Of a stretch of 64,000 nucleotides of DNA, positions 16,520 through 25,570 are shown piece by piece. Source of the stretch: Lentzea sp. NEAU-D7 (GTDB lineage Bacteria > Actinomycetota > Actinomycetes > Mycobacteriales > Pseudonocardiaceae); assembly GCF_026242055.1 (NCBI RefSeq), contig NZ_JAPJDL010000004.1:186001-250000 (forward strand), given 5' to 3'. Both the position numbers and the translations under genes were made by a program. How positions within the stretch are numbered: the stretch's first letter is position 1; each line of letters starts with the position of its first letter. The notes beneath the pieces were generated by a model. The model saw only the letters and a list, made by a program, of their open reading frames with translations, was not told the origin of the DNA and made no database searches.

Positions 16520-17737
16520 TCAATCAGGGGGCGTGCGTCCGACGTCCGGCTTGTCCGGTCCGCCGGCGGGCAGGTTGTCAGGTGGCTCGATCCGCAGGGC
16601 CTTGGCGACCGGGACGTCCGAAGAGGAGTGCAGGACGATGGACAGGGCGATGGTGACAGCGACGAGGTCGAAGACGTGTGAGGCTTCGGGCAGGCCGGAC
16701 TGCACGACGAGCAGACCGTAGACGACCGACGCGAAGCCCTTGGGCCCGAACCACGCTGCAGCCGCCCGTTCTTGCTTGCTCAGCCTGCTGCGCAGCAGCG
16801 AGAGGGCGATCGACAGTGGTCGTACGAGCAGGATCGCCACCACCGGGACCAGCCAGTCACCGACGCTCAGATGCGACAACCTTTCAGGGGTGATCATCGC
16901 CCCGAAGACGAGCAGCGCGCCGAACTTGGTGGTCTCCGACAGCAGATCGCCGAAGTGCTCAAACCGCTCGGCCGCAGTCGGGGTGAGGGTCGCGATGGTG
17001 GAACCGGCAGCGAAGGCAGCCAGGTAGGGGTTTGCGTGGGTCAGATCCGCTGCCGCGTAGACGACGATGCCCACCGACAGCGGCCCGAGCGCCTGCAGGC
17101 GGGGTTCTGCGCCCAGGAGCGGCAACCTCAGTGCCAGCGCCACGAGACCGGGTACCGCGACGCCGAGGACCAGGCCGAGGACGAGTTCGAGAGCGATCTC
17201 GCCGGGGTGCGCGGTCTCGTGCGAGGCCGTAGCCAGGAAGAGAAGCACGAACGGAAGGGCCAAGCCGTCGTTGAGACCGGACTCGACGTTGAGCAGGCGC
17301 CGCAACCGCAGTGGTACGTCCTCGCGGCCGACGATCGCGGAGGCGAAAACCGGGTCAGTGGGGGACAGGATCGCACCCAGCAGGAAAGCGGTGGCCCAGT
17401 CCAGGCCGGCCAGGTAGTGCGCGGGCACCGCGATGCCGATCATGGCCAGCGGCATGCCGATGCCCAGTGCCTTGCCCGAACTACGCCATCCCTCGCGCAA
17501 CGCGGGCAATCCGGCCCGCTGCCCGTCGGTGAACAACACCGTGAACAGGGCCAGGTCGGCCAGCGCCGAGACGAACCCGCTGTCGGAGGGGATCTCCACC
17601 ACGCTGAATCCGCCATGGCCCAGCAGAGCCCCGGCGAGGAGCACCATCAACGCCGTCGAGAGCACTGTGCGTGCCGCCAGCCCTGACAACGCGACGCTGA
17701 CCAGCATCACCACACCGAAAGCCAGCACCAGCGTCAC
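16520..17737 (-). CDS. CPA1 family Na+/H+ antiporter, second copy
   Basis: The 405-residue protein is a close paralogue of the 5286-6497 antiporter along the whole length, with identical stretches such as SPTDPVFASAIVGR, NVESGLNDGLALPFV, FEHFGDLLSE and WFGPKGFASVVYGLLV. The catalytic ND motif and TDP motif are intact. GTG 17737 has GGAG eight bases upstream and gives the N-terminus VTLVLAFGVVMLVSVALSG, matching the first copy; longer frames add unrelated sequence. It is a single gene with no small-protein partners. A weak relative of the leader core (GCCGGGAGAACTGG at 17747-17760) precedes it, too degenerate to count. Confidence 0.9.
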   Translation of the reverse strand: MTLVLAFGVVMLVSVALSGLAARTVLSTALMVLLAGALLGHGGFSVVEIPSDSGFVSALADLALFTVLFTDGQRAGLPALREGWRSSGKALGIGMPLAMIGIAVPAHYLAGLDWATAFLLGAILSPTDPVFASAIVGREDVPLRLRRLLNVESGLNDGLALPFVLLFLATASHETAHPGEIALELVLGLVLGVAVPGLVALALRLPLLGAEPRLQALGPLSVGIVVYAAADLTHANPYLAAFAAGSTIATLTPTAAERFEHFGDLLSETTKFGALLVFGAMITPERLSHLSVGDWLVPVVAILLVRPLSIALSLLRSRLSKQERAAAAWFGPKGFASVVYGLLVVQSGLPEASHVFDLVAVTIALSIVLHSSSDVPVAKALRIEPPDNLPAGGPDKPDVGRTPPD

Positions 17738-18708
17738 GGAAGAGCTCCAGTTCTCCCGGCTGCCTACCGGGGAGTGCTGAACGGGACACGGGTTCGCGAT
17801 ACCCGCCAGACGGGCAGCCAATCGAGATGGGGACCTTGCGATCGCCCGACGGATTGCATCCAAATCGAGGCGCTTTGGGAGGTCCTGCCATGGACCTGCA
17901 CCGAGGACGCCAGTCACCGATGTCCGCGAGACCAACGCAACCGGGTCCCGACCACCGCGTCGCGCGTGACCATGACACTGCCAGGTGGCTGCGGCTCCGA
18001 TGCCGTAGACCAATCCACCGGCACGCCAGCGAACGCGAATGTTCTAGGTGTCAACTCCCCGCGACGCGCTGACAGCGCCGGGCGGTGTCTGACTGCGGTC
18101 CGCGCGTCGACCTCGACCCGGCACCACCGTTGTCGGCGGGGACGCTGAGGAGATCAGCCTGCCAGCCGGCCGCCGCCCGGCACACCGAGTGCTTAGCCAG
18201 TGCTCGCCGTGTGCCAGCCGATCCGTCGGGACGCCCGACAGGCGAAAGGTGGTCGCAAGGTTCTGGTAGCGGCCTATGGGAACCCGACAGAGGACACGAG
18301 TGAAACGAAACGAACCTGAGCGGGAGCAAGTCCTTCCCGCACGGGCTTAGCGGTCCGGGTTCCCCTGGCCATCGCGTTGTCCAGGTGCGGTGCCACGGAA
18401 ACCGATCGCTGACGGTGACGCGCCGAGCATGTCGAGCACGCTGAACTGGGAGACCAAAGGTGGACAGGATGATCGAGCGTGACTACGGGCGCCGCTTGGA
18501 CTAGATCGAGCAGGCGTGGGGTGACCGACTCGCGTCCGCTCTTGTCGTCACCGTTTTGGTCGGCTTCTTGGTCATCAACTCCGACGTCGTGCTGTTGTGA
18601 GCACCGGATGCCGCCAGTCGGTTCGCTGGTGGTCGTCAGCCGTCGCAGCCAAGGAAACCTGCAGAAGAGTTGAGCGGCGTGGCGACATGGAGGCAGGAGG
18701 AATTCATC
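17738..18708. other. long gap, mostly non-coding
   Basis: This is a divergent intergenic region of almost 1 kb. It holds the small nonsense-broken frame at 18469-18600 and a 6-bp stem at 18319-18339 (GCGGGA with TCCCGC). The other frames look like shadows. It probably contains promoters of both flanking genes, none of which I can place confidently. Confidence 0.4.
18469..18600 (+). pseudogene. small one-helix protein with in-frame stop
   Basis: ATG 18469 opens MIERDYGRRLD, then TAG at 18502, then IEQAWGDRLASALVVTVLVG and a short hydrophobic end to a TGA at 18598. An acidic/basic helix followed by one membrane helix is a sensible small protein, and a single G- or C-to-T change (GAG or CAG to TAG) explains the interruption. 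AAAGGTGGACAGG precedes the ATG. The family is not known to me. Confidence 0.35.
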
Positions 18709-19194
18709 GTGCGTGCTGGCCAGGTCGGAGGTCTCGGCAGGTCGAACGCACTCGTGATGGGCGCGTCAGCGCTGTTGCTGTTCAGCGCCGTCGCCTACGC
18801 CGGCGACCCTGCCCAGGACGACAGCGCTGCGCAGCAGATCACCGGCGCCGCGGGTACCGAACAACGCGAGTACTTCGGCTCGGACCCGTTCGCCGGCGAC
18901 GGGCTGATCGTCAACGCCGTCCTCACCGAGGTGCTCGGACAGAAGTCGTTCGTGTTCGGCGGGAGCAAGTACGGCGACGAGCCGCTGCTCGTGCTCTCCA
19001 CCGAGAACGCGGATGCCGTCAGAGAGGGCGATGACTTCCAAGTGAGCCACATCGTGGAGCAGTTCCACCTGGCCGACCAACGCCACCGCTACGGGCTGCT
19101 CGACAACACCTACTACGACGAAGAGTTCCTGGTCGCGCACGAGGTGCGACAGGGCGTGTCCACACGGTCAGAGACCACCACATCGTCGAGTTGA
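18709..19194 (+). CDS. secreted protein, relative of the 46754 lipoprotein
   Basis: The 161-residue product has a signal peptide (about residues 1-32: a basic stretch, NALVMGASALLLFSAVAYA, cleavage near AYA-GD). The mature domain aligns with the lipoprotein at 46754-47227: both carry an AVLTEVL/APVENDL strand, SKYGDEPLLVL against ASYGDDSLLVL, a GDDFQVSHIVEQF segment and YDEEFL against ANEEFL near the end. The shape suggests a small OB-like beta barrel. There are no catalytic residues that I can name. GTG 18709 has AGGAGG eight bases upstream. It is 18 bases before the tandem Usp gene, probably one operon. Confidence 0.78.
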   Translation: MRAGQVGGLGRSNALVMGASALLLFSAVAYAGDPAQDDSAAQQITGAAGTEQREYFGSDPFAGDGLIVNAVLTEVLGQKSFVFGGSKYGDEPLLVLSTENADAVREGDDFQVSHIVEQFHLADQRHRYGLLDNTYYDEEFLVAHEVRQGVSTRSETTTSSS

Positions 19195-19212
19195 CGGACG
19201 GGAAGGAGAATC

Positions 19213-20136
19213 ATGGAGGTGTCGAACGATAGCGCGATCGTCGTCGGCGTGGACGGAACGGAGCCGTCGGAGCGGGCTGCCCGGTGGGCTGCACGGCAGG
19301 CGGCGATCTTCGGCAAACCGCTGCTGCTGGTGTACGCCATGCAGTGGCCGGTTTACACCAGTGCGCACCTGCATGCCCCTGTGGGCATCGGTGCCATGGA
19401 ACCGGGCGTCACCGAGGAGCCGATGCGGCGATGGGCGCGGGACATGCTCGAAGGGCTTGCCGAACACTGCCGCCAGACTGCCGGTGTCGACGTGCACACC
19501 GAGATCTTCTCGGGTGATCCGGCGGACGCGGTGATCTTGGCCGCGGATCGGGTGGCATTCGTGGTGGTCGGCCACTCCGACCACGGCGGTGTGGCCGAGT
19601 TCCTGCTCGGGTCCACCGCGCAGCGACTCGCACGGTCGTGCCCATGGCCGGTCGTCGTCGTCCGGGATGAGGTCGCGGTCGACGGCAGGCGTGACGACGG
19701 ACCGGTGGTAGTCGGAGTGGACGGATCCCCTGTCAGCGGGCGGGCTCTCCGGTTCGCCTTCGGATTCGCCGCCCGACATGCCGCCGAGGTCGTGGTCCTG
19801 CACGCCGCCGACGGAGAGGTCACTACCGTGGTCGAGCCCGTGAAGACCCACGACGAGGCGTTGCTGCGCGAGGACTTGGGCCCGGTGGGCACGGAGCTGG
19901 CCGCCTGTGCACAGCGGTACCCAGGCGTTCGGCACCAATTGATGTCCGTCGGTGGCCCTGTGGTGGATGGATTGCTCTCCGCGTCCGCCGACGCGTCCCT
20001 GTTAGTCGTCGGCAGCCACGGCAAGGGCGCGGTTCGCCGGGCGTTCATGGGCTCGGTCAGCCACGCGGTTATCGACCGCGCTTCATGCCCGGTGGCGGTT
20101 CTGACCCACCAGACGAGGGAGTCCGGCCAGCGCTGA
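19213..20136 (+). CDS. universal stress protein, tandem Usp domains
   Basis: This 307-residue protein contains two Usp domains. Domain 1 (about 8-150) starts AIVVGVDGTEPSERAARWAA; its loop reads GHSDHGGVAEFLLGST. Domain 2 (about 158-300) starts VVVGVDGSPVSGRALRFAF and carries the full ATP-binding pattern GSHGKGAVRRAFMGS. Tandem Usp proteins bind ATP and are induced by hypoxia or stationary phase in mycobacteria. Start ATG 19213 has GGAAGGAGAATC upstream. It follows the secreted protein and is closed by a perfect palindrome. Relatives lie at 38989 and 59537. Confidence 0.92.
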   Translation: MEVSNDSAIVVGVDGTEPSERAARWAARQAAIFGKPLLLVYAMQWPVYTSAHLHAPVGIGAMEPGVTEEPMRRWARDMLEGLAEHCRQTAGVDVHTEIFSGDPADAVILAADRVAFVVVGHSDHGGVAEFLLGSTAQRLARSCPWPVVVVRDEVAVDGRRDDGPVVVGVDGSPVSGRALRFAFGFAARHAAEVVVLHAADGEVTTVVEPVKTHDEALLREDLGPVGTELAACAQRYPGVRHQLMSVGGPVVDGLLSASADASLLVVGSHGKGAVRRAFMGSVSHAVIDRASCPVAVLTHQTRESGQR

Positions 20137-20513
20137 CGCCCTGACCCGGCGAGTGGACACTCGTCTCGCTTGCTCATCTGAGGAATCCTGGGGTACCCCA
20201 GGATTCGGCGGTTCAGGGGCTCGCCAGACCGTCGGCGGCCTCGTTGCCGACGAGCCGGAGCAGGTCATCGTCGTCGCCGCCGCGTCGTGGGCCCGCTCGT
20301 GACGAACGCGGCAAGGTCGCGCGCCGCGGGGCAAGCATGCGACGGCAATTCAGGTCTGGGGAATTCTGCAGCACCTTGACACGGCCTGGGCGGGCGAGCG
20401 TCATGCTCTGCACGCGGCCGTTGATCCCCGTGGTGCAGATGTTGAAGCGACTGCTCGCAGAACGAGCTCCGCACAACGGTGTGGATATGTCGAGAAAGTC
20501 CACTTGCGACAGT
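20137..20513. other. non-coding gap between convergent genes
   Basis: It contains the 24-bp palindrome at 20183-20206. The remaining 300 bases show no supported gene on either strand. Confidence 0.5.
20183..20206. terminator. perfect 24-bp palindrome, probable bidirectional terminator
   Basis: The half-site GAATCCTGGGGT is followed directly by its exact reverse complement. As RNA this forms up to a 10-bp stem with a tight loop. It lies 47 bases after the Usp stop and downstream of the convergent YetF gene. No T-tract is present. A protein-binding palindrome is the alternative. Confidence 0.5.
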
Positions 20514-21032
20514 TCAGGACTTCGGCACGTCGGGTACGTTCTCGAGGGCATCTAGGTTTCCCGCCGAGCTCAGGGGAATGACGCTGAAGCTGCCATCGGT
20601 TTCCAGGACGACAGCCATGACTTGGTTGAGGCCACCCTGTCCTTGCGCCCGCACAGCTTGGAGCACCTCGGCGTGGCTGACACGTTGGTCGCGCATCGCC
20701 TCGGCGCGTAAACGGCCCCGCCACACCAGCAGGGTCGGAGTTGCCTTCACCGCTCGGCGGACCAGTGGTACGCGCACCGAGGTCCAAGCGACGGCGAACT
20801 GCGCGCAGATCAGCAGCCCCAACGCCAGGACCCCCTCCGCCAGCGCTACGCCGGAAGTGAGCAGAACGGTGGCCAGGGTGGAACCGAGAGCCACCGTCAC
20901 CACCAAGTCGAAGGCGTTCATCTTGGCCAAGGTTCGCTTGCCCGCGAGCCGTAGCAGGAGCACCAGCGCCGCATAGGCGCATGCGCCCACGATCACCACC
21001 CGCAGCAGCCCGGTCCATGAATCGAAGAACAT
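20514..21032 (-). CDS. DUF421/YetF family membrane protein
   Basis: The 172-residue product has three N-terminal helices (to about residue 80), containing the family stretch LLRLAGKRTLAKMNAFDLVVTVALGSTLA (key residues L29-GKR-MNAFD-GS). A soluble domain follows with LLVWRGRLRAEAM, a helix predicted to read RVSHAEVLQAVRAQG and a final strand pattern VVLETDGSFSVIP. YetF proteins affect spore or envelope properties in Bacillus, but their biochemical role is unclear. ATG 21032 lacks a strong ribosome site. It is a single-gene unit, convergent with the Usp gene. Confidence 0.88.
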   Translation of the reverse strand: MFFDSWTGLLRVVIVGACAYAALVLLLRLAGKRTLAKMNAFDLVVTVALGSTLATVLLTSGVALAEGVLALGLLICAQFAVAWTSVRVPLVRRAVKATPTLLVWRGRLRAEAMRDQRVSHAEVLQAVRAQGQGGLNQVMAVVLETDGSFSVIPLSSAGNLDALENVPDVPKS

Positions 21033-21816
21033 GCCCAGGTCTACCCAGCCGCGCTCGGGCGAAGCGCAGTGGAGTGAACGGCGCCCTGCGCTGCCACCGT
21101 TGCAAGGAGATCGCAAGATTCAGTCCCTGCTCCCGCAGGGACGCCGTGCGCCAATTCGACGAAGCACTGCGGCGAGGAACGGCGACTCCCGCTTGCGAAG
21201 TCTGGAGATTGGGGCAGCGGCCTGAACGGGTGAGTTCGATGGCCAGCATGCGCCGGCGTCCCGTCGGCACGCACTTGCCGCGTGCACCGAACATCGGGCA
21301 ACAAGCAAGACGCGCCAGCAGCTGCGGATCGGGCGTTCACGATGATGGCACGCTCCGCGAAGAAGCGCTCTCCGATCTTGTCGACATCAACAGCCGCAGG
21401 TATCCGGGACCGCTGATCGACAAGACGGGACACGAAGGAGGAGCACAAGTTCACCGCGCTCTGAGCGCCACAATGGGACTACGCAGGCGCGGTACAGGTG
21501 TTCCACGACAGCCCGGCACCTCGCCCCGACTGTGAAATGCCAGCGGCCCGAGTTTGTATCCGACTGGCAACCTCGACGGCGGAACGTCGCCCGCTCGCGC
21601 TTCGATCAACGCGATGACAGGGCTGCACGCCGACGCGCCCAGCAACTTCTGCCCGCGGCGGCCCCTACCCACCGGACGAAACGCACGGGCGATGGTTGAT
21701 CCATATCGAACTCGATCAGGTGGTCTGACCTTGCGAGTAGCTGACGGACCGGGAGCTGACAGGGCGAACGGGTACGCCCGAAGGGGAACCCGGTAGCGAA
21801 GATGGGAGCGACCCAA
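21033..21816. other. non-coding gap
   Basis: Almost 0.8 kb between divergent genes. Several short Arg-rich frames occur on both strands but none has a start with a ribosome site or a recognisable motif. It may hold a decayed gene that I cannot identify. Confidence 0.4.
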
Positions 21817-22410
21817 ATGTTTCGCAAATATACTCGAAAGGGATTGTCGGCAGCCGCGTTGTCCCTGGCAGTCGCGGCGTCGACCGCGTGCGGTGGCGCC
21901 ACTGCAGGCGATCCGGTCGGCACACCCACCACCTCAGGCGAGGTGGAGGCCGAGGCCCTACGTGATAGCGAGAGCGCAAATCGGTGCCTCACCGCTGATC
22001 TGCGCGTGCACCTTGGTCCTGGCAACAACGACATGCAGGGCATCCATGTGCCGCTGCGTTTCACCAACACCGCCGGCCAGCCGTGCACATTGCACGGTGC
22101 ACCTGGTGTCTCTTACGTCACCGGTCAGGGCGGCGAGCAGATCGGGTTGCCGGCGCAGCGCCACGTCGACGGGCCGGTGGTGACCCTGAAGCCTGGCGCG
22201 ACGGCATCCGCGGCCCTGTTCCTGTCCAGTGCGCCGCAGAAAACACCGGATTGTGAAGAGGTGCAGGCCGGCGGCTTGCGGGTTTACCCGCCGAACGCCA
22301 CAGAACCTGAGTTCGTCGGCCACACCGCCACAACTTGCGCGCCGCCGCTCGGCGGCCCGTTCCTCGAGGTCGGTCCTGTCCGGCCCGGAGCCGACAACAC
22401 CCGGATCTGA
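21817..22410 (+). CDS. DUF4232 lipoprotein
   Basis: The 197-residue product starts MFRKYTRKGLSAAALSLAVA and has a lipobox-like ASTAC with the lipid-modified Cys at about residue 25. After a Thr/Ser-rich linker comes a DUF4232 domain (about 55-190): NRCLTADLRVHLGP, a GIHVPLRFTNTAGQPCTLHG strand pair with Cys, GVSYVT and a C-terminal PDCEEVQAGGLRVYPP. These are surface beta-sandwich lipoproteins of actinomycetes with unknown function. GGGAG lies ten bases before ATG 21817; ATG 21802 is possible. Single gene. Confidence 0.85.
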   Translation: MFRKYTRKGLSAAALSLAVAASTACGGATAGDPVGTPTTSGEVEAEALRDSESANRCLTADLRVHLGPGNNDMQGIHVPLRFTNTAGQPCTLHGAPGVSYVTGQGGEQIGLPAQRHVDGPVVTLKPGATASAALFLSSAPQKTPDCEEVQAGGLRVYPPNATEPEFVGHTATTCAPPLGGPFLEVGPVRPGADNTRI

Positions 22411-22956
22411 GGCCGGCTCCATGTGCGGGTCGACCGGCGACTCCAGTGCACTGGTGCCAAGGCCTGCACAGCAGCGCGCCCGGCCAGGCATCAGTTGGCG
22501 AACGAGCTTCGACATGATCCCTCTTGCTCGCTCGTGGCCTGAGCTCTTGTCTCGTCGCTGCTGTAACGGCGCCCATCGGTTCCGGCAAGGCATCTGAGCC
22601 TTGGCTCGCCGCATGGAATCCAGATTCGGTGAGCTTCGTTCGGCACCAGGTCACAATCGAGTGAACCCTTGTCCTCCAGGGGTGTCACAGCCAGCCGTCG
22701 CGGTACTCGTTCAGTGTGGTCTGGCCGTGTTCATGAACCTCGCAGTGCGGCTTGCCCGGCGATGGCGTTGCTGCTGAACGACGTACCTGTCAGTTCAACG
22801 AGGACTGTGTGACGGACTGATGGACGCATTTGCTCGGTGCGATGGCCTTCGACTTCGATGTGTCGATTCCGGGCTGGGGTGCACCGCGAGTACTTCCAGA
22901 TCGAGCAGGACGAACGGTCGTGAACGGTCGACTTTCTCTAGGAAGGGCGAACGAGG
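22411..22956. other. non-coding gap
   Basis: No supported gene. A short plus-strand stretch just before 22956 reads REYFQIEQDERS before a stop and could be the end of a lost gene, but it is too short to assign. Confidence 0.4.
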
Positions 22957-23226
22957 ATGCCGGACGAGTTGCCTCCGGGCCGAAGCCTGGTCAAGGCGAA
23001 GATCATCGCGGCGTTGGTGGTGCTTGCCTTCCTGGTGGGGCTGCTCTTCGTGGCGATCAACCGAGGCCCGAATGACGCGTACATCGCATTGGTCGCCCTG
23101 ACGATCGCCGGGCTTGTGCTCGCGCTGCTCGTCGCCTGGTACCGCCGCAAGCGCTGGCCGACGAGTCGTAACCTAGGGTCTGATGTGGACGGTTCCGCCG
23201 AGGTGCGACAGCGACGGGTTACCTGA
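22957..23226 (+). CDS. small two-helix membrane protein (RGPN-AYIALV family)
   Basis: This 89-residue protein has helix 1 (KIIAALVVLAFLVGLLFVAI), a turn RGPNDAYIALVALT and helix 2 running into a basic tail. It is clearly related to the product at 41208-41429, sharing the spacing and the RGPN(D/Q)AYIALVA turn. ATG 22957 is preceded by an AGGGCGAACGAGG region. It is a stand-alone gene with non-coding DNA on both sides. The function is unknown. Confidence 0.65.
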   Translation: MPDELPPGRSLVKAKIIAALVVLAFLVGLLFVAINRGPNDAYIALVALTIAGLVLALLVAWYRRKRWPTSRNLGSDVDGSAEVRQRRVT

Positions 23227-23511
23227 TTGTTGTGCCGTTCCGAAGTGCTCTGGGCGTGGTGACGGGTAGCCGTACGCAAGGTCGTGATTGCTCGAGCGAG
23301 CAGAGGTCGCGATGAACAACGAGCAGGTCTGTCGAACGGCAGTGGTCGTGATGGCGGCGGACGCCGGCGAGCGCCGTTGGAGACCTGCTCGAAGCTCTGC
23401 GCCTGACTGAACCAGGCCAGCACGTGAGGGTGACCGTTGTTCGTGCAGGACAACGACACGCATTTGAAGTCACCATCACCGCTCGCATGCGCTGAGACGG
23501 AGGCCAACCGC

Positions 23512-24096
23512 ATGAAGCTTTTGATCGGCACGGTTGTCACGCTGATGTTCGTGCTCGCGTCGTGCGGCGAACCTCAACGTGTGCTGCAGAGCGGAACGAT
23601 CGGCGCAAACGGCGAGGTCGGTGATGTTCTGCTGCGCAACATCCACGTGACGCCACCGGGTGGAGACGGCTACGAGCAGGGTGCGAACGCAGTGGTGCAG
23701 TTCGCGGTGTTCAACCGTGCCGGGGAGGCGGATGCGCTCATCGACGTTCGAAGCGATGCCGCCCAGGACATCGTGATGCACTGGGACACCCAGTGCGACG
23801 GCAGGACAGAGCCGGTGGAGCGTCTTCCGTTGCTGGCCGACGGCGGGGTTGCCCGGCTGAGCGGAGCACTGCTGGCCTACCACCTGGAGATGATCGACCT
23901 GACCCACGAGGTGCGCGCGGGCACTGATGTCGCGGTCACCTTCGAGTTCGAGCGAGCCGGCAGCACCACACTCGACGTCCCGGTGGAGGTCGCCTCCGAA
24001 GCAGTCGGCTCCAGGCACCCGCGACAATGCCCGGCTTCGGACAGCGCGCCGCCCGTCAGCCGACCGGCGGCCCCCTCGACGGAGACGCGGCGATGA
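23512..24096 (+). CDS. LpqE-like lipoprotein
   Basis: The 194-residue product begins MKLLIGTVVTLMFVLASCGEPQ; LASC is a good lipobox with Cys18 as the lipidation site. The mature part is a beta-sandwich like mycobacterial LpqE and the PCu(A)C copper chaperone-like fold: VLLRNIHV, a FNRAGEADALIDVRSDAA strand pair and FEFERAGSTTLDVPV. The His/Met ligands expected of PCu(A)C are not evident. GGAGG lies eight bases before ATG 23512. It overlaps the POT gene (ATGA). A longer paralogue is at 48607. Confidence 0.82.
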   Translation: MKLLIGTVVTLMFVLASCGEPQRVLQSGTIGANGEVGDVLLRNIHVTPPGGDGYEQGANAVVQFAVFNRAGEADALIDVRSDAAQDIVMHWDTQCDGRTEPVERLPLLADGGVARLSGALLAYHLEMIDLTHEVRAGTDVAVTFEFERAGSTTLDVPVEVASEAVGSRHPRQCPASDSAPPVSRPAAPSTETRR

Positions 24097-25547
24097 GCGT
24101 TTCCCGAGACACGAAGGGTAGGACGTTCTTTGGTCACCCGCGAGGGCTGGCGAACCTCTTCGGCGTAGAGATGTGGGAGCGGTTCTCGTTCTACGGGATG
24201 CAGGGCATTCTCACGATCTACCTGTACTACGCCGCGTCCGAGGGCGGTCTCGGGCTGTCGGAGGCCACCGCGACGAGCATCGTCGGCGCCTACGGTGGGC
24301 TGGTCTACCTGTCGACCATCGCCGGCGCCTGGGCCGCCGACCGACTGCTCGGTTCGGAACGCGTGCTGTTCTTCAGCGCGGTTCTGATCATGTTCGGCCA
24401 TGTCGCTCTCGCGCTGCTGCCGGGCTTCGCGGGTGTCGGTGTCGGGTTGTGCGCGGTCGCGCTCGGCAGCGGTGGCCTCAAGGCGAACGCCACCTCACTG
24501 GTGGGTTCGCTGTACGACAGGGACGATCCCCGCAGGGATGCTGGCTTCTCGTTGTTCTACCTCGGTGTGAACCTCGGTGCGCTGGCCGGGCCTCTGCTGA
24601 CGGGCCTGGCCCAGAAGGAACTCGGATTCCACTACGGATTCGGGCTGGCGGCGATCGGCATGGCCGCAGGACTGATCCAGTACACGTTGGGGCGGAAGAA
24701 CTTCGCGCCCGAGGAGAGCGCGGCACCCAACCCGTTGCCCGCGTCGAAACGGCTGCTGGCCGCCGTCGTGGCCGTCGCGGCGATCACCGCCGTCGTCGTG
24801 CTGGTGCTCACCGAGGTCATCACCCTGGCCAACCTGGCCAACGTCACGATCGTCGTCATCGTGATCGCCGCCGTCGCCTACTTCGCGGTGATCCTCTCCA
24901 GCAAGAGGATCACCGCGACGGAACGCAAGCGGGTCTGGAGTTTCGTGCCCATGTTCCTGGCAAGCTTCGTGTTCTTCTCGTTGTTCCAGCAGCAGTTCAC
25001 CGTCGTGGCCATCTACGTCGACCAACGGCTCGACCGGTCGCTGTTCGGCTGGCAGATGCCGGTGGCGTGGGCCAACTCGATCAACCCTGTCTTCATCATC
25101 CTGCTGGCGGGCGTGTTCGCCGCACTCTGGACCAAGCTGGGTACGCGGCAGCCGTCCACGCCGATCAAGTTCTCTCTCGGCACCACGCTGATGGGCCTGG
25201 CGTTCCTGATGTTCCTGCCGATGGCGGGCGAACGAGGCAACACGACACCGTTGCTGGCGCTGGTGGGCATCCTGCTGGTGTTCAGCATCGCGGAGCTGTC
25301 GTTGTCACCGGTCGGGTTGTCACTATCCACGAAGCTGGCGCCCAAAGCCTTCCACACGCAGATGGTGGCGCTGAACTTCTTGTCCATCGCGCTCGGCACA
25401 GCCACCGCGGGATCGCTCGCATCGCTCTACAGCGTCGACAACGAGGCCACCTATTTCGCGATCGTCGGTGGCACCGCGGTGGCGTTCGGTGTGCTGATCG
25501 CGGTGGCCAGCCCGTTCATCCGGCGACTGATGTCCGGTGTGCACTGA
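24093..25547 (+). CDS. POT family (proton-dependent oligopeptide) transporter
   Basis: This 484-residue major facilitator has twelve or more helices. The POT signature is clear: the proton-coupling ExxER region as EMWERFSFYGMQG near residue 27, GGLKANATSLVG with its Asn in helix 4, and FSLFYLGVNLGALAGP. These proteins import di- and tripeptides with protons; some bacterial members take other small substrates. ATG 24093 overlaps the lipoprotein stop. Downstream, the glucose-dehydrogenase-like and GH15 genes follow closely, so a sugar-related role should not be excluded. A collapsed copy of this gene lies at 37860-38222. Confidence 0.92.
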   Translation: MSVSRDTKGRTFFGHPRGLANLFGVEMWERFSFYGMQGILTIYLYYAASEGGLGLSEATATSIVGAYGGLVYLSTIAGAWAADRLLGSERVLFFSAVLIMFGHVALALLPGFAGVGVGLCAVALGSGGLKANATSLVGSLYDRDDPRRDAGFSLFYLGVNLGALAGPLLTGLAQKELGFHYGFGLAAIGMAAGLIQYTLGRKNFAPEESAAPNPLPASKRLLAAVVAVAAITAVVVLVLTEVITLANLANVTIVVIVIAAVAYFAVILSSKRITATERKRVWSFVPMFLASFVFFSLFQQQFTVVAIYVDQRLDRSLFGWQMPVAWANSINPVFIILLAGVFAALWTKLGTRQPSTPIKFSLGTTLMGLAFLMFLPMAGERGNTTPLLALVGILLVFSIAELSLSPVGLSLSTKLAPKAFHTQMVALNFLSIALGTATAGSLASLYSVDNEATYFAIVGGTAVAFGVLIAVASPFIRRLMSGVH

Positions 25548-25570
25548 TCTGAAAGGTGAACCCCCCGCTG

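Noticed and set aside
17747-17760. GCCGGGAGAACTGG before the second CPA1 gene as a sixth leader element
   Set aside because: The GAAG loop and TCGGC end are missing, so similarity is too weak to count.
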